Source: Impatiens glandulifera (lineage: Eukaryota; Streptophyta; Magnoliopsida; Ericales; Balsaminaceae). Taken from it: DNA of 64,000 bases. Each line of letters begins with the position of its first letter. Position 1 is the stretch's first letter. The notes beneath the pieces are model-generated. The model was not told where the DNA came from, searched no databases, and saw only the letters and a program-made list of their open reading frames with translations. Below, piece after piece: positions 1 to 11,047 of this stretch. The translations under genes were made by a program, and so were the position numbers. The DNA is taken from NCBI RefSeq assembly GCF_907164915.1, contig NC_061862.1, positions 79,511,718 through 79,575,717 of the forward strand, written 5' to 3'.

Positions 1-1751
1 ACAGTTTTCTTTGCTAGGGTCTTAACTGTCCTTTTGACACTCGGTCTGGTGTATTTCGGTTTTCCATCAGATGTCCTAAATGGTGGTCGTCTTTGGTTTG
101 GTAATCTGTGGTTTGACCTACGCGGTTCAGGGAAGTCTTTCTTATATTTGAGGATTTCGGCTTTTCTTTTCTCAAGGTCAAGCCATGAGTCGGTTGGACC
201 AACATAGTCGTATTTTAGCTTCTCTTCCCTATAGTATGCGGTCTCCTCTTCTTCGGCTGTCCAGGTGCTCTTAAGGAATTTAATGAATGGGAGGTTTCTT
301 TTTGTAAGTCTTGATTTCTCTATAGATTTTCGGTCTTTAGAGCTATTCCCTGTGTATCCTAGACCACGCTTACAACGAGGATGCCTATAGTGTTTATTCA
401 TATCCTTTACTATATCACTGGATCTCTTATAGGCGGCCATCGTATATTGGAATCGGGCATTCTCTTCCTCGGTTAGCTCTCTAGTCGGTTCACTAGGTTG
501 TTCGATCTTGGGATCTAACTTGGTTTCTAGGGTGTGAGTATCATCAGGTTGTATGACTTCTGGTTCGGTTATGACAGATACCTCTGGTTCTATTGGGATC
601 GGTATTATAGGATCGGTCTTGATGTTGAGATGTTTAGGTAACATGGCCAGTAGGTTCTTATATTCTTCGACCATATCATTTAACGCTTCATATAGCTCAT
701 CTTTAGTAAACTCATCATAGGGAGAGTCGAATACCTGTTCCTCATTGGCCATGAGGCACATGAGCTCATCGTCGCTGTCACTGCGAGCCCACAGACTTCC
801 TCCATCGTCGGCTATTAATGCTTTCGGTACCTCACTTCCTTCACTGGTTTGTTGGTAGTTGTTCCGGCTGTCTTGGTTATCCGGTCTCCGAGTGTCCCTC
901 TTTGGTTTCCTGCATTCCCATTTAAAATGACCCAAACAATTACAATTATAACATCTTACATTGGATTTGTCGCCGTAGTTGTAGTTCGTTGGTTGGTTCC
1001 TTTTCATGAACCTTCCAAACTTTTGTGCGAGCATGGCCATGGCATCCTCAGTAAACTGTTCGGCTGTTCTGATGGGTGCAGGAGCAGGAGCAACCGGTTC
1101 CATAGGTGTGATCAATGCTCTGGTTGAGGTTGAGGCCGAGACTTCTTCTTCAGTTCTGGACCTCATTTCAAACTCATATGCCTTTAGATCTTCGAAGACA
1201 TCGTTCAGCTTCATCTTATTTAGGCAGTTTGATTCCCTCATTACCATTGTCTTTATATCCCACGCACTTGGAAGAGATCTTAGTGCTTTCATGATAACCT
1301 CTTTGTTGTCGTACTTCTTTCCAAGTGTTGCAAGCTCATCTAACACACCAGTGAACCGGTCACTGTATTCCTTCATTGTCTCTCCTGGTTTCATTTTCAG
1401 ACTTTCAAACTTCTGGGTGGCCACCATTATCTTGTTTTCTTTTGTTCTTTCATTTCCTTCAAAGATCTGGATAACGGTGTCCCATGTCTCCTTTCCGGTT
1501 TTGCAGTCTCTAATCTTGCAATATGTGTTTCTGTCCACGCTGTTAGAGATCCGGTTTCTTGCATGGTTGTCCAGATTGTTTCTCCTTCTATCGTCAGCCG
1601 TCCATTCCTTTCTTTCCTTGTTGATAACTATCGGTCCTTCGGTCAGAATGGACTCCATCTCATCGTCCAAGGTAATTAGATGTAGATACATCCGTGCCTT
1701 CCAGTTGGCGAAGTCTTCACCTTCTAGCATTGGAGGCCTATCCTGATACAT
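1..1751 (-). CDS. gag: gag polyprotein of element A (partial, 3' end outside window)
   Basis: An uninterrupted frame begins at the ATG at 1751, just after the primer binding site, and reaches base 1 without a stop (583 codons). The N-terminus (MYQDRPPMLEGEDFANW) and the following text read as the UBN2-type gag capsid region of copia elements. A CCHC zinc knuckle (CYNCNCLGHFKWEC) lies at about 905-945. The rest is acidic and then basic, as in the gag-to-protease region of SIRE-like elements. Gag proteins package element RNA into cytoplasmic particles. The protein parallels the gag of element D over most of its length (both contain ATQK, MKPGE and DIKTMVMRES). The lack of any stop over 1.75 kb makes this the best preserved gag in the window. 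Protease, integrase and RT would lie to the left, outside the window. Confidence 0.88.
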   Translation of the reverse strand, partial: MYQDRPPMLEGEDFANWKARMYLHLITLDDEMESILTEGPIVINKERKEWTADDRRRNNLDNHARNRISNSVDRNTYCKIRDCKTGKETWDTVIQIFEGNERTKENKIMVATQKFESLKMKPGETMKEYSDRFTGVLDELATLGKKYDNKEVIMKALRSLPSAWDIKTMVMRESNCLNKMKLNDVFEDLKAYEFEMRSRTEEEVSASTSTRALITPMEPVAPAPAPIRTAEQFTEDAMAMLAQKFGRFMKRNQPTNYNYGDKSNVRCYNCNCLGHFKWECRKPKRDTRRPDNQDSRNNYQQTSEGSEVPKALIADDGGSLWARSDSDDELMCLMANEEQVFDSPYDEFTKDELYEALNDMVEEYKNLLAMLPKHLNIKTDPIIPIPIEPEVSVITEPEVIQPDDTHTLETKLDPKIEQPSEPTRELTEEENARFQYTMAAYKRSSDIVKDMNKHYRHPRCKRGLGYTGNSSKDRKSIEKSRLTKRNLPFIKFLKSTWTAEEEETAYYREEKLKYDYVGPTDSWLDLEKRKAEILKYKKDFPEPRRSNHRLPNQRRPPFRTSDGKPKYTRPSVKRTVKTLAKKT

Positions 1752-1776
1752 GTTTGCTTGAGTATTGAAACTAACT

Positions 1777-1788
1777 GCTCTGATACCA
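1777..1788 (-). other. primer binding site of element A
   Basis: The minus strand reads TGGTATCAGAGC two bases after the LTR end, which is the standard copia site matching the 3' end of plant initiator tRNA-Met. It fixes the LTR as the 5' LTR and the element as minus strand. Confidence 0.9.
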
Positions 1789-1790
1789 AT

Positions 1791-3110
1791 TGTTAGGATC
1801 TAGGTCGCCGCTGGTGGACCGGGGGTTGGACCGGTTAGCGGTTCTCACTCGTAGGGTGGTGGTTAATCCGATTAGAGATTAACACCGGGGTTTCAATACT
1901 GCACAACCTGTCACAAACCCTTGAACTAGGTTCAAGCGCGGAAGAGGTTTGCTTTCAAGTTGAAGCGGTACACGTGTATGATAGGCGGAGTCGGTTTCGG
2001 ATGATGGAGATTTGAAGAATGGTGGGTCGGTTTCGGTTATCTGGATATTCGGTATGGTTAGTATAGATTCGGTTTGGGGCGGTATGGTTAAGTTAGTCGG
2101 TTATGTAATGAAGCCAACAGAAAGTAAATAACACAACAGATTTTATGGATGTTCGGAGATAAAACTCCTACGTCACCCCTTCCTCTCGAAGCCGCGAGAA
2201 GGATATTCACTAAGGAATACAAGTACAATCCGATCGAGACTTATTTCCTGCTCGATAACACTCGTACAATTTACACCGAAATTGTAGCACACACACACTT
2301 AGAATTTAGCACTTAGGCTTTCTTAGAATACCACACTGTTATCACTTGTAGTAAATGCACTTAGCTCTTGTTATCCCAATGTTTGTCCCGCATTTACTCT
2401 TCTGCAACTGCCTCCTTTTATAGGTGAAATATGCCAACGGTCATATTTCGAAGCCTTGAATCTGATTGGCTGATCAGAGATGCAGTGATTCAGTGTCTCA
2501 GACCTGCGGTCTTCTCCTCAGACCTGACGGTCAATCTCAGACCTGGCATCCTGTTTCAGACCTGCCGGTCTGTAAAGCAAACCTGCTGGATTTGTCTTTT
2601 ACTCAATGTAGGCACTGTCTGCTTGGACAGTTGTCTGTACTTTGAAGATTTCCTTTCTGGCTTATCCCGAAGTAGAAGGATCCGGTAGTACTGTTTTCTG
2701 CAGCCTACAGTCTTTCCTCAGACTTGCATGGATATGGAAGTATTCAGTCTGTTCCTTTGGTATCATTCTCAACAGATACCCAAAGTGTCTTCTTGTACTA
2801 GTCGGCCTCTTGACTTGGCCTAGGTTGGCCACTTGACTTGGCCGAATGTCTTTTGATAGTAAAGTAACCGGACTTCTTCCGGTTATGATTGCCTTGTGGA
2901 TTGATCGGCTGTATGATGATTCCGGTTTTGAGCTTTGGCCGATCCTTCCTCTGTGCGGTCACGTACCGAATACTCTTGATCGGTTTGGTAGCTTGACCGG
3001 TTCGGTTTCTTCAGTTGGTTCTCTTCTGTTTATCCGGTCCGGTTCCTTGTCCCTGCATGGGAAGTTTGTTTAAGTTAGGTTTATTCGAACCGGTATGAAT
3101 TTATCTAACA
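1791..3110 (-). repeat. 5' LTR of element A (1320 bp)
   Basis: On the minus strand it starts TGTTAGATAAATTC at 3110 and ends GATCCTAACA at 1791, with TG/CA ends. A TATA box (minus strand TATAAAAG, 2415-2422) sits after a U3 rich in ACCGG words; it should be the element promoter, with transcription starting some 30 bases lower. The same block order and ends occur in the LTR at 58099-59374. Confidence 0.88.
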
Positions 3111-5059
3111 GGGCACACATGCTCATACTCTCATTCAAAAGGTAACTCTCGCTGATTGAACCTTCTTGAAAGTTTCTGTTCCTAAGGTATTTCTTGAGTG
3201 TGCTCATATATTGTTCAACTGGATACATCCATCGATACTGAACCGGCCCTCCAAGACAAGCTTCAAAAGCTAAATGAACTGGCATGTGCACCATTATATC
3301 AAAAAAAGAAGGTGCAAAGATCTTCTCCAATTTGCAAAGTGTCAAGACAATTTTGTCATGTAATGTTTCCAATTTTCCGCGTTGTAAACTTTTTTGGCAA
3401 AGCAACCGAAAGAACCTTGCTAAATTCACTAGAGCATCGTACACATCATCGGGAAGTAGGCCACGTGTAGCTAGTGGAAGGATATATTGTAATAGAATGT
3501 GACAATCGTGACTCTTCAATCCTGAATTTTTTTCTCCTCCATGTTTACACACGCCCCAATATTTGAACAAAAACCGTCTGGCATTTTAATATCTTTCAAA
3601 AACTAGCATAAACGTTTCTTGTGTTCTGAGGACAATGCATAAGGGGCCGGCGGACACCGAAGAACACCATCAACTTCAACCGGATGTAAGGAATGTTTTA
3701 TGTTCATTATGACCAAATCTTTCCTTGCTTTAATTCCATCCTTGGTCTTTTCTTTGAAATTTATTAAAGTTCCCAACAAACTATCACATATATTCTTCTC
3801 AATATGCATTACATCCAAATTATGTCTCAACATCAAAGATTTCCAGTAAGACAATTGAAAGAATATACTGAATTTGTTCCAATTATCACCTCGGGATTCA
3901 TGTATAACTTTCGTTTTCTTAGGCAGGTACTTTGTCAAACAAATTTCCTTTAGATATCACGCCTAAATTGAATTTCGGAACCCGATAATAGTACAAGAGG
4001 ATCTCTATGCTCCGTATGCTCGTCAAACGTATCAGTCTCTATGCGCCATCGGTAATTAGACGGGAGGAATCGTCGATGATTCATGTAACACTCCTTCTGG
4101 CAATTTGTTAACCTCAAAGACGCGGTGTTCTGATTACAAGACGGACATGCCAATTTACCCTTTGTACTCCATCTAGACAAATTTGCATAAGCCGGGAAAT
4201 CATTAATAGTCCACATAAGAGCTGCCCTTAAATTAAAATATTGTTTTCTACTTGCATCGTATGTCTTCACACCGGTATTCCACAATTTTGTCAACTCTTC
4301 AATAAGTGGCTCTAGAAATACGTCAATACAATCACCGGGACTTTTTGGTCCTGGAATGAGCATTGAAAAAAGAAAATTGTTTTTATCCATACATGTGGTA
4401 GGAGAGACGTTGTAAGGGATGAGAATAACTGGCCAAATGCTGTACGATGTTTTTCCGCTAGCAAAAGGTTGAAAACCATCACTAGCCAAAGCAAGTCGCA
4501 CATTTCGAGGTTCTGTTGAGAAATTTGGGTACAAGTTATCAAAGGTCTTCCATGTCATTGAATTAACAGGATGCCTCAACACATCATCTTCGGGATTGTT
4601 ATCTTTATGCCAAGTCATGTGTGGAGCAGTTTTGGAACACATGTATAATCTTTGCAACCTCGGTTTTAATGGAAAATAGCGCAGCGACTTGTTGGGTATA
4701 TACTTACCATTCACCTTCGTTCGAATTGCACCATTAGATTTATTGACATTCCACCTAGAAAGCCCACAAAATTTACATTGTTGCAAATCCTTATCCTCTT
4801 TACAAAAAAGCATGTAATCATTCTTACACGCGTCAATTGTTTCGTACGATAGGCCCATGTCTTTAATGAATTTCTTGCACTCATAATACGAATTCGGTAG
4901 TTGATTATGAATTGACAGTATTTCCTCCTTCAATAAACTCAACAATAAATCAAATGACGTGTTTGTCCACTGACCTACATTCTTGATGTGAAGAAGTTTA
5001 AGAAGAGTTGAGGCTTTGGAAATGCGAGAACCTTCATACAAAGGTAATTTTGAATCGTC
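3111..5059 (-). pseudogene. TNP2-like CACTA transposase, broken
   Basis: Three minus-strand pieces (about 5059-3950, 3938-3603 and 3570-3111) read as one TNP2-type transposase. The first contains the typical N-part words LLHIKNVGQWTN and NDYMLF, a Cys pair with SRW (CKFCGLSRW), and the catalytic-domain words ASDGFQPF and PGPKSPGDCIDVFLEP. The second has the DVMHIEKNICDSLLGTL block, which leads into the DUF4218-type domain. The third has HLAFEACLGGPVQYRWMYPVEQ. The protein would cut and join transposon ends in the nucleus. It is broken by a stop near 3950, a shift or stop near 3603-3570, and the insertion of element A at 3110. Recognisable coding sense also continues upstream of the first ATG at 5041 (KLPLYEG), so the true N-terminus is missing. 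Confidence 0.82.
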
Positions 5060-5580
5060 CCGTTTGAAAAAAACCGTTACAGATAACCCTTATCAGAAAC
5101 TTTAAACTGATGTCTTATCTGTAACGGTTATTAAGGAAACCGTTACAGACACTAGCAGAGAATACGAAAAGACAGCTCAATATCTGTAACGGTTATGTTC
5201 CAAAACCGTTACAGATAAGAATTAGTAACGACATTTATAAAAACCGTTACAGATATCTATTACCAAATGCTTTAACTGAGGACATATCTGTAACGGTTAT
5301 GTCGAAACCGTTACAGATACTTGTAGAAAATAAGAAAAGGTTGTTAACTATCTGTAACGGTCTATATTAAAACCGTTACAGATATGATATTAGTAACGGT
5401 TTTCATCTAACGCCGTTACAGATTACTATAACCAAAGACTGTAACTGACTCCTTATCTGTAACGATTTATATAACCGTTACTGATTCCTTAATATTTGTA
5501 ACGGTTTATTAAAACCGTTACAGATAAAAAGTAATAGTAAGGGCGTTCGAGCGCCGTTACTAGCAGTCGTTACAGAAGAC
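5060..5580. repeat. CACTA subterminal inverted repeat array
   Basis: The word AACCGTTACAGATA and its reverse complement TATCTGTAACGGTT alternate about fifteen times, usually 30-50 bases apart, so neighbouring copies can pair as hairpins. Arrays of this kind at CACTA ends are the binding sites of the TNPA-type accessory protein. Units near the outer end are the most degenerate. Confidence 0.85.
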
Positions 5581-5596
5581 CTTTTTCCTACCAGTG
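5580..5596 (-). repeat. CACTA terminal inverted repeat
   Basis: The minus strand reads CACTGGTAGGAAAAAGG from 5596 inward, a common plant CACTA terminus. A 3-base target duplication would use TAT at 5597-5599, but the partner end is outside the window. Confidence 0.7.
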
Positions 5597-6221
5597 TATA
5601 TTATTTGTTTAATATTGTCATAAATATTATTTATTTTAAAAATATTATTTGTATATATATGTAGATATTACAAATATTTGTCATAAAAATTACATATTAT
5701 AAATATTTATAATATTTTATTGTAATTTATGTAATTATTTTTATGAATTATTTACATAAAAATAATCAATAATATTGAAAAGTTATATTATAAAAAATAT
5801 ATATACATAAGTTTTTATGGAAAGTGTATACTTTATAATTCAGAATACCTTTCTAGAGAGGTTTTGGTTCACAATACATTCGCCCTAGTGGGGTTTTGGT
5901 TCAGTCCATTAATCTATTTTTCATTTAGCTTAATGAATAAAATTGAAATTCTAATTAAGTTCATAAAAAGTGGTTTATAAACATTATTTTTGCTTTATAT
6001 ATATTGTCTCTCTTATGTATATGTTTAATTAAAACAATGGCTTTTTAATTAAAGGAGGTTTGTTTATTAATTTTTGTTTATATGTATTTTGTTTGTACAA
6101 TTTATTAGGAAACAACAATAAACAGTTTATGTATTTATATGTAGTAAATGTAAAAACAAATTTAAAACAAACGTTTGAATGTCTTAAATATGAAACAAAC
6201 AAGTATTAATAATTATATTTT

Positions 6222-6276
<55 letters not shown>

Positions 6277-7389
6277 CTTGTAGAAAATAATGAATATAGT
6301 AAAAAAAATAACAACTATAAATAAATAAAATAAATAAATGTACTTTAACAAACTATTAAATATATTTTAATAATGGTTTCAGGTAAATTAAACAGTCAAT
6401 GAAAACATGATAAAAACAAATATAAAATAAAAGTATACCCTGAAGGAATCTATAGCATGAATTATATAAATGGTACAAAAGGTTTTTTATCCCATTATAT
6501 ATGATCAACTTAATTATATTTCTTTTTATGTTTTATAAAAAAAATAATACAATGCGTTTAGATACATATAATCTTTTTTTAAGACCAAAAGAATAAAATA
6601 TATAAAAAAAAATTGCAAATAAAAGTTGAGACATCTCTTGAAAACACACGTACAAGAACTATTGATGATTTATAATTATTTATTTATGGATTGACTAACC
6701 TTCAATATTATCATGGTTATAAATTATTTAGTATTAACAATTTGAGTTTGTTTCTATGTTAATTTTTCATATAAAACATAAAGAATTAGCAGAAGTTATA
6801 TTTAAATTATAATTACAAAAGTATTGATATATTAGAAGAAATAGACTCTAAAGATGTAAAATTAGTGTGTAAAATTTAATAGACATAATAATTCATTTGA
6901 ATCTAAGAAAATATATACAATAGATGACCGGTATTGCTTGGCTAATTTAGTTTGATAATAAAAAATAAAAATTATTGATTATGATTGGACTATGTTTTAT
7001 TCTTTAAATCTATAATCTTAATAGTCTATGTCAATACAATTTTAGTTACGAAAATATGCTTGAATCGATAAAGAAGAAAGTTCATTAAGTCGATGTTGAT
7101 GGTTCTTTAGATATTCTCTCAATCTTTAGATCTCTTAGTTTTAGATATGAATCTGCATCGAAATATTTGATATGGGTGAGGTTTAGGTCTTCCAACCATT
7201 TATCGATAGTCTTTGAGTGTTCTTAAGAGTGAACAACATTTTACTTTCAGTGTGATGAGAATAACATAATAGGTATGTTCTCTATATGGGTTGGAGACTT
7301 AGCCTAGTATACTCATTTATTATTTGTCACATCAATAAAATAATAAATGGTATTTCTGCTTTTACACAAATATATTCTGATATTTATTA
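5597..7389. other. AT-rich DNA without recognisable genes
   Basis: I see no coding frame of note, no RNA gene and no clear element ends. A pure TA dinucleotide array lies at about 6226-6272. Confidence 0.6.
6226..6272. repeat. TA microsatellite
   Basis: About 23 uninterrupted AT/TA units. Confidence 0.95.
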
Positions 7390-7521
7390 TAGATGTCTAA
7401 ATAAGCTCATAATTTTTATACTTTAATAGATAATTTTAATTAAGCTTTAATCTTTATATGATACCAACTAATATACAATTACTAAATAATATATATATCA
7501 AAATGTTGGAATTAATTTCAA
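7390..7521. repeat. dispersed repeat, copy 1
   Basis: The stretch from ATGTCTAAATAA to GAATTAATTTCA recurs in the same orientation at about 22124-22250 with substitutions and small indels. On the minus strand it is preceded by a purine tract (CAAAGTGGGAGA at about 7522-7533) and begins TGTTGAAATTAATT, so it may be the edge of a decayed copia LTR. Confidence 0.5.
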
Positions 7522-7533
7522 CAGTCTCCCACT

Positions 7534-10271
7534 TTGGGTCATATATATTTTCTTCAATTGTATATTATAACTTTAAGAGTTCAAAATATTATTATCATTT
7601 TCAAATACATCGATATCAATTCCATCCATCAATTATATCAACATATGATTAAAGAGATTTATGCTACATTAATTCATAATTAAACCTTCAATAGTCGTGT
7701 ATGTCAATACAATTAAATGACAGATCAAATATGTGTGTGTAAGGTAGATTAACATGTAGTGTAATCTTTAATATGTTTAATACCAATTAATCCTACTTTA
7801 TTCATTATAGAGATCAATCTCAATAATTTTGTAATCTCAATTTCTTTAAAATTGAATCTTTATTTGTTTTTAGAAATTGAATCTTTAAAGTGGACATAAA
7901 TTCCAAATTATATTTATACAAACATCACAATTCAAGCTCCCACTAAAACTGTATATCATCTAAATATGCAATATCCATATGAACAATATGTTTATGAAAG
8001 ACCTGAGATGCCAAATATTTAAAGAATCGTTCCGTAATTTCAATGTTTGTCCAAATATGCTCAATTGATAACTAAACATTCTGAATTCGCTATTTTCTAA
8101 GTTGTAGTTCTAAATTATTCTCTCCAAATAAATTCATTATATGGAGATATGCCATAAATGCTTGTTTCCAAATAAAAAGTATCTAAAATAGTTCCTTATT
8201 TCTTCACTTTTAATTTGAATTGTCATTACGCACGCCGATGTTTCTTTCATCAATTGACTTTTGACAACTAACTCAACATTCAAATAAAGAGTATCTATAA
8301 TATTTCTTTATTTTTCCATCTTTAATTTGAATTTTCAATGCTCATGTCGATATTTCTTTCACCGTCAATTGACTTTTAACAACTAACCGAGTCATACATC
8401 AACATAGAACTTACTTTAGATAGTAGCAAGTACATAAATTAAATTACTCTTAGAACAAACAAACCTGTAATATATTTTTTTTTATGCACCACTTTCTTTA
8501 GTGATTTTGTTTTAGGTTCAATATCTGTAATTTCTATAACTTTTTTTACATTATTATCTTTTAAAATATTTGTTAAGTGATCATTTATGTTATTTTCGTT
8601 TCAATATTTCATTTTCTTACAAACAATATGATGTGAGTTCATATAGAGACTAAGTCTCTCTTTACACAATTGTAATTCACATGAGATTAAGTGTGAATAA
8701 ATAAATCCAAAATAAATGCATGAGAATATATTTGTGTGACTCTAACTTTAACATTTAATTTTGAAACAAAATAAATCATATATTATGGTGTATTTCTTAT
8801 AATATCTGTTTTTTAATAATTCCCTTAGCCATTTTTAATTTTTTACAGATACAATTCTTAAAAATAACAAATTATGGATACATTTTAAAATTTTATCATA
8901 TAAAAGTAATTTACGATGTTGACAAAAAAATCGTATATAGAATTGTTAATTTAATTAGATAAAGAAATAAATGAACAATCATACTCACATAAATTTAATA
9001 ATCACATAAATTCAAAATAATAGTATGTTTTTTTATAAGATGCCAAACGCAACATTAATATTTATTTTTTTGACATTAAATATTAATTTGCAAACGGTAT
9101 TCTTTTGTAGTAATTAAATATTAATAATATGTCCAATCAAATAATTGACTATCTTTGAATAGTCCAATTATTCAACAATATTCAAATGGCACACCGAATA
9201 ATTGTTACATATATTTATTATCAAATGTGTATAATTTATACTAACCAATTATTTATCGTCATTTGGGCCGATTAACAACCACATAATTATAAATTTAAGT
9301 GGCCTAAAATTGTACCAATTTTTTAATGTGTTATTAACACTAAAAATTCGAATATTTTTGTATGTATCAAAATACATAAATTCTAATATATATATTTAAC
9401 CCCCGGGATTATGGTCCCCTCATAGCTTAACGCATTTCTATACGACACGTGGCAAAATTGGGGGAAATCCAATGTGGCTCGAAGTTCGATGCGTTTCAAC
9501 CTTAATTTGTGTATCAAACATCTTTTTAAAAAAAAAAACATTATTTTAAAAGATTTTGAAAATACCTGGGAGCTTTAAAAATTAACTGTAAAAATAATTA
9601 ATTTTATTCAAATTTTAATAATCTGAGGATCAAATAATAATTTTTATTTTTGGATATTTTTGGGTATTTATTTAATTGTTTTAAGCCATAAATTATACAT
9701 AATTTATGTTTAAAATCATAATTAAATAATTTCAACTCTTTTGGGGTTTAATTTGGGTAAAATGTATACAATATTTTAACCTTAAATTATTTTTAGATTT
9801 TTATTTAATTATCCTAATTAAGGTTTAATTAAAACAATAATTAATCCTAATTTTGATTTTTTTTAATCTCTTTTTGGGTTATTTTGAATTTTAAAAATTC
9901 AAAATATTATTTTAATATTATTATAAATTAGGGTACGTCAAATTTTCATGTTTACAAAATGTTCCTCGTGAACTGAGTTTGAATAAAAAAACTTAGTTTT
10001 TGGAAAACGTGAGTTCGAGGTTTGAACATTTGAAATTTGTATCCTAACTTATAATAAGGTAGAAGGATAAAACTTGGATGACGACAAATATAAGGGATGA
10101 ATCGCAACAATGATTCATAGGTGGGGATAACTACATGATCATTCATTGGCTGGATCATGTCGAGGATAGACTACCACAATAGCCTTACGCATGTTGGGGG
10201 TGAATAGGATTCTGGTGGGAGATAAATTATTACAATAATCCTCCCATAATAATGATTGATAATGATTATTA
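7534..10271. other. AT-rich noncoding DNA, possibly including a 3' remnant of the gypsy relic
   Basis: No gene is supported. From about 9940 to 10271 the text becomes less AT-rich and resembles the sequence right of element B. Because B has target duplications, 10271 and 15801 were contiguous before it inserted, so the left flank should belong to the same older element. I could not find an LTR boundary here. Confidence 0.5.
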
Positions 10272-10997
10272 TGTTGGGTTTTTTGTTTTCCTTAGTCAAT
10301 GAGGAAAAACTCAGCAAATAGGCTCATCTTGGGCCCCCACTTAATTCACTTATTTGGGAGCAATATAAAAAGGGGAGAAAGCTTCTTTTGCAAGATATAA
10401 GAGCAAGAGAAAGAGAGAGAAAAATCGAGAAAGAAAAGAGGGAAAAACTTCAAGTTTCAGTAGTCTTAGTGTTTTGATGATCGTCGGAGTTTGCATCGTT
10501 GGATCGTCCTAATTTTTGGACAGCAGCTTCACAACTTATGGGCCAATATTCTGGACGGTGGAGATCAGATTCTGAGATCTGGAGGTCGGGGTTTTGTTGC
10601 CGGAACAGTAGTAGTTATTTTGGTGATATTCTTCCTTTCTTGTTCTTTGATTGTTTCTATATCCTTGATGTGCATGTTTCCAAGGGTATTATGAATTTGT
10701 ATGCCTCTAGTATTGTCTAGAGAAGACTTTTGTATTGCTCTCTTGCTGGTGATAGTGAATTTTAAGCGGCACTAGGTGTCCCATGGTTTTTACCCATTGA
10801 GGAGTTTTCCACGCTAAAATTGTGTGTTGTTTGTGTGTGCTTGCTTGGTGTGTTATTCATTGTTGTAGGGATGTGTTGATTGCATTTTGCATACCTATTT
10901 ATTAGCTTCCTCACAGGTTTAAACGGTTTGGGAAAGTGTTGCCAAACAAAAGATAAATTCCGCATTTTGTTGTTACCGTTGTGGTGCATTTCCATCA
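10272..10997 (+). repeat. 5' LTR of element B
   Basis: Begins TGTTGGGTTTTTTG and ends TTTCCATCA. A TATA box (TATAAAAA, 10364-10371) is followed by a purine-rich leader. It differs from the 3' LTR by roughly one base in twenty where I compared them, so the insertion is not recent. Confidence 0.93.
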
Positions 10998-11000
10998 AAG

Positions 11001-11012
11001 TAGTATCAGAGC
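11001..11012 (+). other. primer binding site of element B
   Basis: TAGTATCAGAGC lies three bases after the LTR and matches the initiator-Met site TGGTATCAGAGC with one G-to-A change. Confidence 0.85.
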
Positions 11013-11047
11013 ATTGGTTGAAATTTGTGAATTGAACTGTTTGAACG

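Larger units (their letters stand above)
1..3110 (-). mobile_element. SIRE-like Ty1/copia element A, 5' part, cut by the left edge
   Basis: Read on the minus strand, an LTR (1791-3110) is followed by an initiator-Met primer site and a gag frame that is still open at base 1. The LTR resembles that of element E (58099-59374) and gag resembles that of element D, so the three belong to one clade. The right end abuts the interior of a CACTA transposase gene, so A appears to have inserted into that element. The target duplication cannot be checked because the other end lies outside the window; its right half would be GGGCA (3111-3115). Confidence 0.85.
3111..5596 (-). mobile_element. CACTA (En/Spm) DNA transposon, right part, interrupted by element A
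   Basis: The minus strand begins with a CACTA-type terminus (CACTGGTAG) at 5596, continues through about 500 bases of inverted subterminal repeats, and then enters a TNP2-type transposase frame that stops where the LTR of element A begins. The other end of the transposon is not visible. The subterminal block passes directly into the middle of the transposase, without a recognisable N-terminal exon, so the copy looks internally deleted as well as interrupted. Confidence 0.8.

Noticed and set aside
1006..1746. Plus-strand open frame of 246 codons
   Set aside because: It is the antisense of the continuous gag frame of element A and has no recognisable protein sense.
10491..10720. Short open frames, repeated at 15301-15522
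   Set aside because: They fall inside the LTRs of element B and have no coding signature.
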